Numbered from the stretch's first letter, positions 35,344-44,812 are shown. The stretch: 64,000 bases of DNA from Denitromonas iodatirespirans (GCF_018524365.1 NZ_JAEKFT010000005.1:186001-250000); one strand, 5' to 3'. Translations and numbers: made by a program. The notes: generated by a model from the sequence alone, not told the origin.

Positions 35344-36942
35344 ATGACGACCCGCCGCCACGATCCCTTCGCCCCCGCCCTGCCGCCGCCGCCGCGCACC
35401 GCCCTGCTCTGGGCGATGATCGCCATCTACCTGCTGGCCGGCCTGACCGGCCATGCCCCCTGGCGGGGGGACGACGGCCGCTTCTTCGGCCCGATTCTCG
35501 GCATGGTGCGCGACGGACACTGGCTGGTGCCCCATCTAGCCGGTGCGCCACATCTCGATTTCGGCCCGCTCTACTACTGGCTCGGCGCGATCAGCGCGTC
35601 GGCCCTCGGCACCGTGCTGCCGCTGCACGATGCGGCACGTCTGGCCAGCGCCCTCTTTGCGGCTTTCGCCCTGTGGCTGACGGCCGACGCCGCCCGGCGC
35701 ATGCATGGCGAGCAGGCGCATGCCCCCGCCCTGCTCCTGCTGGTCGCCAGCCTCGGGCTGGTGGTGCATGTCCATGAAACCCAGCCGCTGCTGGCGGTCA
35801 TGGCGGCGCAGGCCGTCACCTTGTGGGGCATGGCCAGAGCCTTGAAGCGTCCGCGTGTCGGCGCCGTCGTCGCCGGTGTCGGCGTCGGTCTGGCTGTCCT
35901 GGCCAACGGCTTGAACGCGCTGCTGATGACCGCGCCGCTGCTCTTGCTGCTGCCCGGGCTGACGGCCATTCTGATCGGCGTCGTCGCAGCGCTCGTGGTC
36001 GCCGGCCTGTGGATCGTACCGATGGCATCGACGGCGCCCGACCTCCTGGCGCTGTGGTGGTCGACCAGCATCGAAGCCAGCACGCCCCACACCCGCAAAC
36101 TGGCCGAAGCCGCCGACTGGTTGGGTCTGCTCGGCTGGTTCACCTGGCCGCTGTGGCCGATTGCCGGCTGGGCACTGTGGCGCGAGAGGCGCCATCTGGG
36201 CAGGCGCGCCTGGCGCACCATCGGCGCGGCCATCGTGCTCGCCGTGCTGGTCACCAGCCTGAGCGGCACCCTGCGACCGGCGGGCTTCCTGCCGCTGTTG
36301 CTGCCGCTGGCACTGGCCGCCGCAGCCGGCGTTACCACCTTGCGCCGCGGTGCGGCCAATGCCTTCGATTGGTTCGGCGGGATGACCTTTGCCACCTTTG
36401 CCCTGTTGGCGTGGACGGCCTGGAGCGCCATGGCCTTCGACTGGCCCCCCGGGCTGGCTCGTCATCTGGCGAAGATCACGCCCGACTTCGCCCTGGAGAG
36501 CCGGCTCTGGCCGCCGCTGCTGGCGCTTGCGCTGTGCGCCGGCTGGATCTGGCTGCTGGCCATCGCCAAGCGCAGCCCCTACCGCGGCGCGCAGAACTCG
36601 GCGGCCGGCATGACCATGTTGTGGTGTCTGGCGGTGATTCTGCTGCAACCGTGGTTCGACTACAGCAAGGGGCATGCGAGCGCGGTCTCGGCGCTATCCG
36701 AGTATCTGGAGGCACATCCGCCGCCGGGATGCATCTCCGGCATCGGCCTGTCGCCAAGCCTGACCGTCAGCCTCGACTACCGGGCCGGCCTGCGCCCCCA
36801 ACCGTTCAGCGACGCCAGTTGCCCGTGGATCCTGGTCTCCGGCAGCGACTTGCCCACCACCGGCACCCTGCTGTGGCATCACCAACGCGGCGGCGGCAGC
36901 CGGCGCGAAGTGCTCAGCCTGGTCACGCAACCGCCCGACTGA
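35344..36942 (+). CDS. Membrane glycosyltransferase, GT39/ArnT-like (GT-C)
   Basis: A 532-residue inner-membrane protein with about 11-12 helices. The first loop has WRGDDGRFFGPILGMVRDGHWLVPHLAGAPHLDFGPLYYW in several pieces, the GT-C pattern (acidic residue after helix 1, then P.L..GPLYYW) of lipid-linked sugar transferases such as ArnT. It may transfer a sugar from a polyprenyl phosphate to lipid A or another envelope acceptor. No other lipid A modification gene is adjacent. Confidence 0.8.
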   Translation: MTTRRHDPFAPALPPPPRTALLWAMIAIYLLAGLTGHAPWRGDDGRFFGPILGMVRDGHWLVPHLAGAPHLDFGPLYYWLGAISASALGTVLPLHDAARLASALFAAFALWLTADAARRMHGEQAHAPALLLLVASLGLVVHVHETQPLLAVMAAQAVTLWGMARALKRPRVGAVVAGVGVGLAVLANGLNALLMTAPLLLLLPGLTAILIGVVAALVVAGLWIVPMASTAPDLLALWWSTSIEASTPHTRKLAEAADWLGLLGWFTWPLWPIAGWALWRERRHLGRRAWRTIGAAIVLAVLVTSLSGTLRPAGFLPLLLPLALAAAAGVTTLRRGAANAFDWFGGMTFATFALLAWTAWSAMAFDWPPGLARHLAKITPDFALESRLWPPLLALALCAGWIWLLAIAKRSPYRGAQNSAAGMTMLWCLAVILLQPWFDYSKGHASAVSALSEYLEAHPPPGCISGIGLSPSLTVSLDYRAGLRPQPFSDASCPWILVSGSDLPTTGTLLWHHQRGGGSRREVLSLVTQPPD

Positions 36943-36960
36943 GGCGGGCGGTGATCGACC

Positions 36961-37512
36961 TCAGCCGGGCAGGCGCAGGAAGGTCGCCCGGTAGTGCTTC
37001 AATTCTTCGATCGACTCGTAGATGTCGGCCAGGGCTTCGTGCTTGCCCTGCTTCTGGATGCCCTTGTACACCTCGGGATGCCAGCGCTTGGCCAACTCCT
37101 TGAGCGTGGATACATCCAGGTTGCGGTAGTGGAACCAGGCTTCGAGCTTCGGCATGTGACGCGCCAGAAAGCGGCGGTCCTGGCAGATCGAGTTGCCGGC
37201 CATCGGCGAAGCCCGTTCGGGCACATGCTCGGCCAGAAAAGCCAGCATCTGCGCCTCGACCGCCGCCTCGTCCAGCGTTGATACCCGCACCCGCGCCGTC
37301 AGGCCCGACTGGCCGTGCGTGCGGGTGTTCCACTCGTCCATGCCATCGAGCACCGCGTCGGACTGATGCACCGTGAGCACCGGCGCCTCGGCCACGGTTT
37401 CGAGTTCGCTGTTGGTGACCACGATGGCCACTTCGATGATCCGGTCGGAGTCCGGCTCAAGCCCGGTCATCTCCATGTCGATCCAGATCAGGTGATTGGG
37501 ATCCTGTGCCAT
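36961..37512 (-). CDS. orn: Oligoribonuclease
   Basis: A 183-residue 3'-5' exonuclease of the DEDDh family that degrades short RNA and pGp[11 protein letters not shown] has the first D/E pair, and H158 region [13 protein letters not shown] the last motif. Length and N-terminus ([10 protein letters not shown]) are standard. Divergent from the Ste24 protease gene, the usual neighbour order in betaproteobacteria together with rsgA. Confidence 0.96.
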   Translation of the reverse strand: MAQDPNHLIWIDMEMTGLEPDSDRIIEVAIVVTNSELETVAEAPVLTVHQSDAVLDGMDEWNTRTHGQSGLTARVRVSTLDEAAVEAQMLAFLAEHVPERASPMAGNSICQDRRFLARHMPKLEAWFHYRNLDVSTLKELAKRWHPEVYKGIQKQGKHEALADIYESIEELKHYRATFLRLPG

Positions 37513-37596
37513 AATTTTGCCGCGAAGCGTTGAGAATCGCGCATTGTGTCATAGTTCGCCCACCTTTCGGCGGGCCCGCCCCCTTCCTGACCGCGC

Positions 37597-38850
37597 ATGA
37601 CCGATACCCTCTTCACCAGTCTCTTTGTCGCCGTACTGTTGGTCACCGCCCTGTTCAAGCTGTGGCTGGGCCGACGCCACCAGAAGCACGTCCAGGCCCA
37701 TCGCGAGCACGTACCGGCCGAGTTTGCGCAGCAGATCTCACTCGCCGCCCATCACAAGGCGGCCGACTACACCGTGGCGCGTCTTCGACTGGCGCGGATC
37801 GACATCCTGCTCAGCGCCGCCTGGATCCTGCTGCTGACCCTCGGCGGCGCCCTGCAATGGCTGCATTCGACTTGGACCGCCCTGTGGCCCGCCGGCACGC
37901 TGCTGCACGGCACTGCCTTCCTCGCCTCGATCGGCGTGCTCGGCGCGCTCGTCGATCTGCCGCTCACGCTCTACCGGACTTTCGTGACCGAAGCGCGCTT
38001 CGGCTTCAACAAGATGACCCTCGCCCTGTTCCTGGCCGACACCGCCAAGAGCCTGGTGCTGGCGGCGCTCATCGGCCTGCCCCTGATCGCCGCCGTGCTG
38101 TGGTTGGTGAACGTCATGGGCGCGCATTGGTGGTGGTCGGTGTGGCTGTTCTGGCTGGGCTTCAACGTGCTGGTGCTGCTTGTCTGGCCGACCTTCATCG
38201 CGCCGCTGTTCAACCGCTTCACCCCGCTCGAGGATGAGCGCCTGCGCGGGCGCATCGACGCCCTGCTGGCGCGTTGCGGCTTTCGCAGCAACGGCCTGTT
38301 CGTGATGGACGGCTCGCGCCGTTCGGCGCATGGCAACGCCTATTTCACGGGCTTCGGGCAAAGCAAGCGGATCGTGTTCTTCGACACCCTGCTCGAGACC
38401 CTCGAGCCGGTCGAGGTCGAAGCGGTGTTGGCGCATGAGTTGGGCCATTTCAAACGCCGCCATGTGACCCAGCGCCTGATCGTCATGAGCGCATTGATGT
38501 TGGGCGTGCTATGGCTCCTGTCGATCCTGATGGAAGCGCCCTGGTTCTTTCACGGGCTCGGCGTAAGCGCCCAAGGCACGGCCATGGCGCTGGCCTTGTT
38601 CATGGTCGCGCTGCCGGTGTTCAGCTTTCCGCTGGCGCCGCTGATGAGCGCCTGGTCGCGCCGCAACGAGTTCGAAGCCGACAGCTACGCAGCCGAGCAA
38701 TCCGATGCTCAGGCGCTGATCAGTGCCCTGGTCAAGCTGTATCGCGACAACGCCAGCACGCTCACGCCCGATCCGCTCTATTCGCGCATCTACGATTCGC
38801 ACCCGCCGGCCAGCATCCGCATCCACCACCTGCAGGAACGCCTGTCTTGA
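37597..38850 (+). CDS. M48 metalloprotease, Ste24/CAAX prenyl protease 1-like
   Basis: A 417-residue inner-membrane zinc protease. HELGH within LAHELGHFKRRH is the zinc site and the downstream EFEADSYAAEQ carries the third ligand glutamate. Seven or so membrane helices, with a Peptidase_M48_N part at 1-200. In bacteria such enzymes probably act in membrane protein quality control. It precedes rsgA by 10 bp. Confidence 0.92.
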   Translation: MTDTLFTSLFVAVLLVTALFKLWLGRRHQKHVQAHREHVPAEFAQQISLAAHHKAADYTVARLRLARIDILLSAAWILLLTLGGALQWLHSTWTALWPAGTLLHGTAFLASIGVLGALVDLPLTLYRTFVTEARFGFNKMTLALFLADTAKSLVLAALIGLPLIAAVLWLVNVMGAHWWWSVWLFWLGFNVLVLLVWPTFIAPLFNRFTPLEDERLRGRIDALLARCGFRSNGLFVMDGSRRSAHGNAYFTGFGQSKRIVFFDTLLETLEPVEVEAVLAHELGHFKRRHVTQRLIVMSALMLGVLWLLSILMEAPWFFHGLGVSAQGTAMALALFMVALPVFSFPLAPLMSAWSRRNEFEADSYAAEQSDAQALISALVKLYRDNASTLTPDPLYSRIYDSHPPASIRIHHLQERLS

Positions 38851-38860
38851 GACTTCCCCG

Positions 38861-39751
38861 ATGAGGCGCGGCACCATCGTCGCGTCGTTTGGCCGCCAGT
38901 TCGACGTCTTGGACCACGAGGGGCAACGCTGGCTTTGTGTCACACGGGGCAAGCGCATCGATTTCGCCTGCGGCGACCGCGTGGAATTCAAGCCCACCAG
39001 CGACGGCTATGGCGTGATCCAGCGCGCCGAGGCGCGCGACAGCCTGCTGCACCGCTCCGATGCGTTCCGGCAAAAGCTCCTCGCCGCCAATGTGAGCCAG
39101 ATCCTGATCGTGGTGGCCACCGAACCGAGCTTCAGCGACGAGTTGATCTCACGCTGCCTGTGCGCCGCCGAGCATCAGCACCTGAAAGCACGCATCCTGC
39201 TCAACAAGGCCGACATCCAGGCCGGCTTGGCCGACGCCCGCCTGCGCCTGGCCATGTTCACCGCGCTCGGCTACGACGTGATCGAGCTGTCGGCCCAGAA
39301 CGATGTGAGCGTGCTTGCGCCCTTGCTTGTCGGTGAAACCAGCGTGCTGGTCGGTCAGTCCGGCATGGGCAAATCGACCCTCACCAACGCCCTGATCCCC
39401 GACGCCAACGCCGCCACCCGGGAGATCTCCGAGGCGCTCGACACCGGCAAGCACACCACCACCGCCACTCGGCGCTATACCTTGCCGGACGGCGGCGCAC
39501 TGATCGACAGCCCCGGCCTGCAGGCCTTCGGCCTGGCGCATCTGTCCGAAGACGACCTGCTCCACGGGTTCCGCGAATTCGCCCCCTTGCTCGGCCATTG
39601 CCGCTTCCGCAACTGCCAACATGACGCCGAACCCGGCTGCGCCTTGCTCGCCGCCGTGGCCGACGGCCGGATTGCCGAACGCCGCTTCAATCACTACCGG
39701 CTGCTGAAACACGAGATCCAGAACGCCAAGCGTCTTTCGCAAGGCTGGTAG
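38861..39751 (+). CDS. rsgA: Ribosome small subunit-dependent GTPase A
   Basis: A 296-residue circularly permuted GTPase that matures the 30S subunit. OB-fold first, then LLNKAD (G4), VLVGQSGMGKSTL (G1/P-loop) and DSPGLQAF (G3), and a C-terminal zinc knuckle CRFRNCQHDAEPGCAL. The start MRRGTIVASFGRQF is the usual family N-terminus. Followed by a terminator. Confidence 0.96.
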   Translation: MRRGTIVASFGRQFDVLDHEGQRWLCVTRGKRIDFACGDRVEFKPTSDGYGVIQRAEARDSLLHRSDAFRQKLLAANVSQILIVVATEPSFSDELISRCLCAAEHQHLKARILLNKADIQAGLADARLRLAMFTALGYDVIELSAQNDVSVLAPLLVGETSVLVGQSGMGKSTLTNALIPDANAATREISEALDTGKHTTTATRRYTLPDGGALIDSPGLQAFGLAHLSEDDLLHGFREFAPLLGHCRFRNCQHDAEPGCALLAAVADGRIAERRFNHYRLLKHEIQNAKRLSQGW

Positions 39752-39764
39752 CAAAGGCCATGAA

Positions 39765-39788
39765 AAAACCCCGCCGAAGCGGGGTTTT
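39765..39788. terminator. Bidirectional terminator, rsgA / thiolase
   Basis: AAAACCCCGC-CGAA-GCGGGGTTTT, flanked by A and T runs on both sides, between two convergent genes. Confidence 0.9.
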
Positions 39789-39806
39789 CCTTGATGCGAG
39801 AAACAC

Positions 39807-40988
39807 TTACATGCGTTCGAAGACCGCGGCGATACCCTGCCCGCCGCCGATGCACATGGTCACCAGCGCATAGCGGCCGCCGGTGCGGTGCAACTCGTAA
39901 ATGGCCTTGGTGGCGATGAACGCCCCCGAGCAACCCACCGGGTGACCCAGAGCGATCGCGCCGCCGTTGGGGTTGGTCTTGGCCATGTCGAGTTCCAGCC
40001 CCTTGGCCACGGCAATGGCCTGTGCCGCGAAGGCTTCGTTGGACTCGATCACATCCATCTGGTCGACCGTCAGACCGGCACGCTGCAGCGCGATCTTGGA
40101 CGACGGGATCGGGCCTTCGCCCATGATGTGGTTGGGCACGCCGGCCAGCGCATAGGACACCAGACGGGCCATCGGCTTGTGGCCGGCCTTGGCCGCGGCG
40201 TTGGCTTCGGCCAGCACCATGAAGGCAGCACCGTCGTTGATGCCGGACGCGTTGCCGGCAGTGACCGTACCGTCCTTCTTGAAGGCCGGCTTCATGGCGG
40301 CCAGCTTTTCCATCGAGGTGGCACGCGGGTGCTCGTCGGTGTCGAACACAGTTTCGCCCTTGCGGCTCTTCAACGTGATCGGCACGATCTGCGACTTGAA
40401 GCGGCCTTCGGCGATCGCCTTGGCGGCGCGGTTCTGAGACTCCAGCGCCAGCGCATCCTGATCCTCGCGGGAGATGCCCCACTTCTCGGCCAGGTTCTCA
40501 GCCGTGATGCCCATGTGGCCGGCGCCGAAGGGGTCGGTCAGCACGGCCACCATGGCATCGACCAGCGAGGTGTCGCCCATGCGGGCACCGGTACGCATCG
40601 CCGGCGACAGGTAAGCGCCGCGCGACATCACTTCGACACCGCCGCCGACACCGAAATCGCAGTCACCCAGCATGATCGCCTGAGAGGTGGAGACGATGCC
40701 CTGGAGGCCCGACGAGCACAGGCGGTTGACCGCCATGGCCACGGACTCCATCGGCAGACCCGCCTGAATCGAGGCCAGGCGCGCGACATAGGCGTAGCGG
40801 GCTTCGGTCGGGATGCAGTTGCCCACGGTCACATAATTGATCTGCTGGGGATCGACGCCGGCACGGCCGACGGCTTCCTTCATCACCAGCCCGGCCAGGT
40901 CGGCCGGTTCCATGCCGCTGAGCGAGCCGCCGAAACCACCGATGGCGGAACGGACTGCACTCAGGACAACAACTTCACGATTTGCCAT
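39807..40988 (-). CDS. Acetyl-CoA acyltransferase / beta-ketothiolase (BktB-like)
   Basis: A 393-residue thiolase. Catalytic triad C91 (NRLCSSGLQ), H349 (LGHPVG) and C379 (MCIGGGQG). MRTGARMGDTSLVDAMVAVLTDPF resembles BktB/PhaA-type biosynthetic thiolases. It may feed PHA or ethylmalonyl-CoA routes or work in degradation; no phaB/phaC is adjacent, so the exact role is open. Single gene with its own leader. Confidence 0.92.
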   Translation of the reverse strand: MANREVVVLSAVRSAIGGFGGSLSGMEPADLAGLVMKEAVGRAGVDPQQINYVTVGNCIPTEARYAYVARLASIQAGLPMESVAMAVNRLCSSGLQGIVSTSQAIMLGDCDFGVGGGVEVMSRGAYLSPAMRTGARMGDTSLVDAMVAVLTDPFGAGHMGITAENLAEKWGISREDQDALALESQNRAAKAIAEGRFKSQIVPITLKSRKGETVFDTDEHPRATSMEKLAAMKPAFKKDGTVTAGNASGINDGAAFMVLAEANAAAKAGHKPMARLVSYALAGVPNHIMGEGPIPSSKIALQRAGLTVDQMDVIESNEAFAAQAIAVAKGLELDMAKTNPNGGAIALGHPVGCSGAFIATKAIYELHRTGGRYALVTMCIGGGQGIAAVFERM

Positions 40989-41010
40989 GTTTTACTCCCT
41001 CCAAGAAAAC

Positions 41011-41940
41011 TCAAGGTGCCACCCATACGACCACGTACATCAAGGTCAGTACAAGAACGCACATGAGCAAGGCGCGCCATAGTAGTCCGATCACGCCCTG
41101 CATGGATTCAACGCGGACGTCTTCGCCGGCGCCCAGTTCGGGCCGCTCGACCAGCTGCCCGGACTGACGGATGGGCAAACCCAACCGCAAGCCGAGCGCA
41201 CCGCCCCCGCTAGCCAACACTATACCCGAACTCGAATCGGCCCATTTGGCCGCCTGGGTTCGCCAACACAGGATGGCATCCTCGAAATTTCCGACGATGG
41301 CGAAGGTGATGCCGGTCAGGCGGGCCGGCGCCCAATCGATGAGCGCAAAGGCCCGTCGCGAGAAGCGATCCAGCGCGGCATGCTCGACCGACGATAGGGT
41401 CGTGCGCCAACGGCGCACCAGAAAGTCGGCGCATCGGTACATCACAGCTCCTGCGGGCCCCGGCAGCACGACGAACCAGAAAATCACGCCGAACACATTG
41501 CGGTGAGCGGCCAGCAAGGCCTCTTCGACAGCCAGTCGGGCGACTTCGTCGTCGGTTGCATCGGGATAGGATTCTCCCCGCCACTGGCCGAGCAGCTGGC
41601 GGGCGCGATCGAGCTCTCCCATGCCCAGCGCCAGATGAATGTCGGTGAAATAGTGGCTTTCGTGGCGGAAGCCGAGCGTCAGATAGAGCACCAGCAGATT
41701 GAACAGGACGGCGAGCACCGGGTGCACCGCGCCCAGCACACCGTTCAGGACCAGGGTAGCCAGCGTCATCGAGCCGACGCAGGCCAGCCACACAAAGGCG
41801 GCACTCCCGGTCCGGCCGGCATAGAAACGGTGCGAACAGGCATCGGCCACGCTGCGCAGCGGGGCATGGACCCAACGCGCTACGGCGAGGGGACGAACCT
41901 GTTCAATCAACAACGCCAGTACGATCGCAAGGAGTTTCAT
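41011..41940 (-). CDS. CobD/CbiB family membrane protein
   Basis: A 309-residue inner-membrane protein. The N-terminus MKLLAIVLALLIEQVRPL, VLYLTLGFRHESHYFTDIHLALGMGELDRAR, VARLAVEEALLAAHRNVFGVIFWFVVLPGPAGAVMYR and an end helix match the CobD/CbiB or AmpE-like family. No other cobalamin gene is in the window, and betaproteobacteria often carry this paralog outside cob clusters, so adenosylcobinamide-phosphate synthase activity is doubtful. Confidence 0.75.
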   Translation of the reverse strand: MKLLAIVLALLIEQVRPLAVARWVHAPLRSVADACSHRFYAGRTGSAAFVWLACVGSMTLATLVLNGVLGAVHPVLAVLFNLLVLYLTLGFRHESHYFTDIHLALGMGELDRARQLLGQWRGESYPDATDDEVARLAVEEALLAAHRNVFGVIFWFVVLPGPAGAVMYRCADFLVRRWRTTLSSVEHAALDRFSRRAFALIDWAPARLTGITFAIVGNFEDAILCWRTQAAKWADSSSGIVLASGGGALGLRLGLPIRQSGQLVERPELGAGEDVRVESMQGVIGLLWRALLMCVLVLTLMYVVVWVAP

Positions 41941-42032
41941 TCAGGCCAAGGGCATAGCGCCGAAACAGTCGGGAATCGCTGGCGAACATACCACAAACGG
42001 ATCGCCTCAAGACGCGCACCCGAGCGCACCGT

Positions 42033-42644
42033 TCAGGCGTTTTCGCCGAGGAAGCGCGACAGCATCACCAACATGCCCGCGGTGGCGCCCCAGATGTGAT
42101 AGTGCCGCCACGGCATGGCATAGAAGGTGCGTTCGCGCCCGTCGATGACGATGCGCTCACGACGGCGATTGGCCGGATCGATGAGGAAGGCCAACGGCAC
42201 TTCGAAGATCTCCGCCACTTCGAAGGTGTCGGGGACCAGCTCGAACGGAGGCGCCACCAGACCGACCACCGGCGTCACGCGAAAGCCCGTACCGGTATGG
42301 TACTCGGACAGGCTCCCGAGCAACTCGACGCGCTCCGGATGCAGGCCGATCTCCTCGTGCGTCTCGCGCAGCGCGGTCATTTCGGGATTGCGATCGCCGG
42401 CCTCGACGCGCCCGCCGGGGAAACTGACCTGCCCCGGGTGATGATGGAGATGGTCGGTGCGGCGGGTCAGCAGCACGGTGAGGCCCTCGCTGCGATCCAC
42501 CACCGGCACCAGCACTGCCGCCGGCCGGAGACGCTCGGGGGCGGCATCGTCTCGCATCGGCGCGGAGGGCGGCGCCTCGGCAAAACGCTGGCGCAACCCA
42601 TGGGCCGTGAGCAGACGATCGGGCGCGGTACCGGGCTGATTCAT
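42033..42644 (-). CDS. CoA pyrophosphatase, NUDIX (NudL-like)
   Basis: A 203-residue NUDIX hydrolase. FPGGRVEAGDRNPEMTALRE plus THEEIGL is the NUDIX box, preceded by LLTRRTDHLHHHPGQVSFPGG, the UPF0035/CoA-binding motif of NudL. Likely cleaves CoA to phosphopantetheine and 3',5'-ADP. ATG 42644 (MNQPGTAP) follows the upstream stop codon by 2 nt (TGAGCATG), so it is translationally coupled with the retropepsin-like gene; a TTG six bases upstream is less likely. Confidence 0.9.
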   Translation of the reverse strand: MNQPGTAPDRLLTAHGLRQRFAEAPPSAPMRDDAAPERLRPAAVLVPVVDRSEGLTVLLTRRTDHLHHHPGQVSFPGGRVEAGDRNPEMTALRETHEEIGLHPERVELLGSLSEYHTGTGFRVTPVVGLVAPPFELVPDTFEVAEIFEVPLAFLIDPANRRRERIVIDGRERTFYAMPWRHYHIWGATAGMLVMLSRFLGENA

Positions 42645-42646
42645 GC

Positions 42647-43294
42647 TCAATACCGTTTTCGCAGGGTCAGGGTGTCGCCGGCACGCTGCATGTCCATGCG
42701 GTTGAGCACGCTCATGCCGAGCAAGGCGACCGGTAATTCGGAGTCGTGAACCGCGGCGTCCACCTGATGCAGGGTGACGCCCCCGAGGTTCAGCTCGGCG
42801 AGCTTGACGACCCAGGTGCGCACCATGCCGTTGGCCGTCATCGACACGCTCGGCCGCCCATGTTTGAGATAGTCGATGCGGGCGCGCTGCGCATCGGCGC
42901 GGTCGATCGCCACCATGCTGGCGCCGGTATCGACCAGGAACCGCATCGGCGCACCATTGATGCTGCCTGACGCGACGAAATGCCCCCGCCCGTCGGCGGT
43001 GAGGCTCACCATTGGTGCCTGGGCCGATGCCGCCGATTTGACGACCCGCTGCCCCAACCGCAAGGTTTCGCGGGCGCCATCGACTTCGATCACCACCTGC
43101 TCGCCCTGCACCGAGATGACCTTGACGCCGGCGATAGTGCGGCCCACCGCCACCGTCATCGGCCGCCCACCGTCGATCACCAGCACGGCCTTGCCGGGGA
43201 ACAGGCCAGCCACGGCCACTTCGGTCGCCTGTGCGCCACCGGCAAGGATGAAAGCGGCAAGAAAAGCAAAGGCCTGACGCACATGCAGTGGCAT
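42647..43294 (-). CDS. Secreted retropepsin-like aspartic protease (TIGR02281-like)
   Basis: A 215-residue protein with a signal peptide (cleavage near AQA-TEV, about 23) and a retroviral-type protease domain: D122-T-G-A within FLVDTGASMVAI, and LLGMSVLNRMDM as the C-terminal element. The family acts in the periplasm; targets are unknown. GGAG ribosome site before ATG 43294. First of two coupled genes. Confidence 0.85.
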   Translation of the reverse strand: MPLHVRQAFAFLAAFILAGGAQATEVAVAGLFPGKAVLVIDGGRPMTVAVGRTIAGVKVISVQGEQVVIEVDGARETLRLGQRVVKSAASAQAPMVSLTADGRGHFVASGSINGAPMRFLVDTGASMVAIDRADAQRARIDYLKHGRPSVSMTANGMVRTWVVKLAELNLGGVTLHQVDAAVHDSELPVALLGMSVLNRMDMQRAGDTLTLRKRY

Positions 43295-43380
43295 TGGTAT
43301 CTCCGGAACGGGTCGCGCTTCATGATACCGCCTGACGTCGAATCGCGCCTGCCGCATCGGGTCGAGAAGCGGCCCCACGA

Positions 43381-43417
43381 AAAACGGCCGGACACCCATT
43401 GAGGATGTCCGGCCGTC
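43381..43417 (-). terminator. Rho-independent terminator of yajQ-yjfB
   Basis: On the minus strand an 11-bp perfect stem (ACGGCCGGACA / TGTCCGGCCGT) with an 11-nt loop and a following run of five T, 30 bp after the yjfB stop. Confidence 0.8.
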
Positions 43418-43447
43418 GTGTCGGCGCCCAGTGTCGTCGGATCGGTA

Positions 43448-43636
43448 TCAGACGAACACGTCGACGTTCCGGCCTACCGTGGCGTCGGGGTCCGGCGCCG
43501 CCGGTGGGCTCGGTAAGGCTTCGATCAATTGGGCAGCGCTGCTGGCCGCCAGATCCAGAGCCTTGCGCTGCACGAGCAGGGCGGCCTGGGTTTGCAGATC
43601 GGTCAGGGAAGCGGCGGAGGCGGCGGACACGTCCAT
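43448..43636 (-). CDS. YjfB family protein (putative motility)
   Basis: A 62-residue small protein. MDVSAASAASLTDLQTQAALLVQRKALDLAASSAAQLIEALP and a short hydrophilic tail ending in VGRNVDVFV match the YjfB pattern. The family is associated with motile bacteria but has no proven role. It lies 7 bp after the yajQ stop codon and before a terminator. Confidence 0.75.
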   Translation of the reverse strand: MDVSAASAASLTDLQTQAALLVQRKALDLAASSAAQLIEALPSPPAAPDPDATVGRNVDVFV

Positions 43637-43643
43637 GGTGGGA

Positions 43644-44129
43644 TCAGTCGCGGAAGTTCTCGTACTGCAAAGGATAGTCGGTGATCTCGCGCCGGACCAG
43701 GGCGATACACTCTTGCAGGTCGTCGCGCTTCTTACCGGTAACGCGGATCGATTCACCCTGGATGGCCGCCTGCACCTTGACCTTGCCGTCCTTGATCAGC
43801 TTGACGATCTTCTTGGCCAGATCCTGCTCGACGCCGACACGCACGCGGATCTCCTGCTTAACCTTGTTGCCGCCGACCTTCTGCACCTTCTCTTCCTGCA
43901 GGCAGCGCACGTCGATCTTCTTGGCGGTCAGCTCCGGCAACAGGATGGCTTTCATCTGCTCGAGCTGGAAATCGTTGTCGCCGTGCAGCGTGAGCAACTT
44001 GTCGTTGTGCTCGACGCGGGCGTCGGTGCCCTTGAAATCGTAGCGATTGGTGATCTTGCGATTGGCGCTGTCAATTGCATTGTTGAGCGCCGGCATCTCC
44101 ACTTCGGAAGTGACATCGAAAGAAGGCAT
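43644..44129 (-). CDS. yajQ: YajQ family cyclic-di-GMP/nucleotide-binding protein
   Basis: A 161-residue UPF0234 protein with two RRM-like halves. MPSFDVTSEVEMPALNNAIDSANRKITNRYDFKG is the family start, and KVQAAIQGESIRVTGKKRDDLQ a diagnostic stretch. Xanthomonas and Pseudomonas homologues bind c-di-GMP and affect transcription. Start ATG 44129 has CAGGAGTCACC before it. Confidence 0.94.
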   Translation of the reverse strand: MPSFDVTSEVEMPALNNAIDSANRKITNRYDFKGTDARVEHNDKLLTLHGDNDFQLEQMKAILLPELTAKKIDVRCLQEEKVQKVGGNKVKQEIRVRVGVEQDLAKKIVKLIKDGKVKVQAAIQGESIRVTGKKRDDLQECIALVRREITDYPLQYENFRD

Positions 44130-44175
44130 GGTGACTCCTGTGTAGAACAAGGCACGACAGCGCATGCGTCGCGCG

Positions 44176-44206
44176 CGGAAAAGGCAACGGCGGCCGCAGC
44201 CGCCGT
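44176..44206 (-). terminator. Terminator of ppnP
   Basis: On the minus strand ACGGCGGC-TGCG-GCCGCCGT followed by TGCCTTTTCC, 21 bp after the ppnP stop. Confidence 0.65.
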
Positions 44207-44227
44207 GCTTGGCGTCCGTCGGTCAGA

Positions 44228-44551
44228 TCACCCGAAGTGGCACACGTAGTGCATCGGGGTACCCACCACCTGAATATCGAAGCTCGACGAGGCGGCCACA
44301 CTGAAGGTCTGGCCGGCCTCGAAGTTGCGCCATTCGGCCTCGCCGCCCATGCGCACGCTGCAGGCACCGGCGACGATCTCCATCACCTCGGGCGCCCCGG
44401 TGTTAAAGGTCAGCGTGGCCGGCAGGATCACTCCGACCGACTTGCGCGAGCCGTCGGGCAAGGTGAGGTTGTGACTGACGCACTTGCCACCAAAATAGAC
44501 GTTCGCCTCCTTGGCAACCGATACGCCGTCGATCAGCGCTTTTTCTGTCAT
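44228..44551 (-). CDS. ppnP: Pyrimidine/purine nucleoside phosphorylase PpnP
   Basis: A 107-residue cupin-fold enzyme (formerly DUF1255/YaiE) that phosphorolyses nucleosides. NVYFGGKCVSHNLTLPDGSRKSVGVILPATLTFNTGAPEVMEI in part and FEAGQTFSVAASSSFDI are characteristic. Standard length. Single transcript with its own terminator. Confidence 0.93.
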   Translation of the reverse strand: MTEKALIDGVSVAKEANVYFGGKCVSHNLTLPDGSRKSVGVILPATLTFNTGAPEVMEIVAGACSVRMGGEAEWRNFEAGQTFSVAASSSFDIQVVGTPMHYVCHFG

Positions 44552-44581
44552 GACTCGCTCCCTGAAAACCCCTCCCCGGGG

Positions 44582-44812
44582 TCACTCGATACCCAAAATG
44601 CGGGCAATAAATCCCTTGGCGATAAAACCGACAAAGCCCAGCCCGAGCGCCATGAACATCCACACCGTGCCGTACTTGCCGGCCTTCGACTCCCGGGCCA
44701 GATTTCCGATGATGAACAGCATGTAGAGGATCAGCGCGGTAAAGCAGACCTTGAGCGAAATTTCTTCGAATTCCGCGACGGTCAGACCGAACAGGATGGC
44801 ATCGCCCTTCAC
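44582..44812 (-). CDS. DUF2788 small membrane protein
   Basis: A 76-residue protein with two helices (CFTALILYMLFIIGNLARESKAGKYG; WMFMALGLGFVGFIAKGFIA), the DUF2788 pattern. No ATG fits: a GTG at 44812 with GAGG 9 nt upstream is chosen, with TTG 44827 the alternative that overlaps the argG stop. Directly after argG, so probably on the same mRNA. Function unknown. Confidence 0.75.
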   Translation of the reverse strand: MKGDAILFGLTVAEFEEISLKVCFTALILYMLFIIGNLARESKAGKYGTVWMFMALGLGFVGFIAKGFIARILGIE

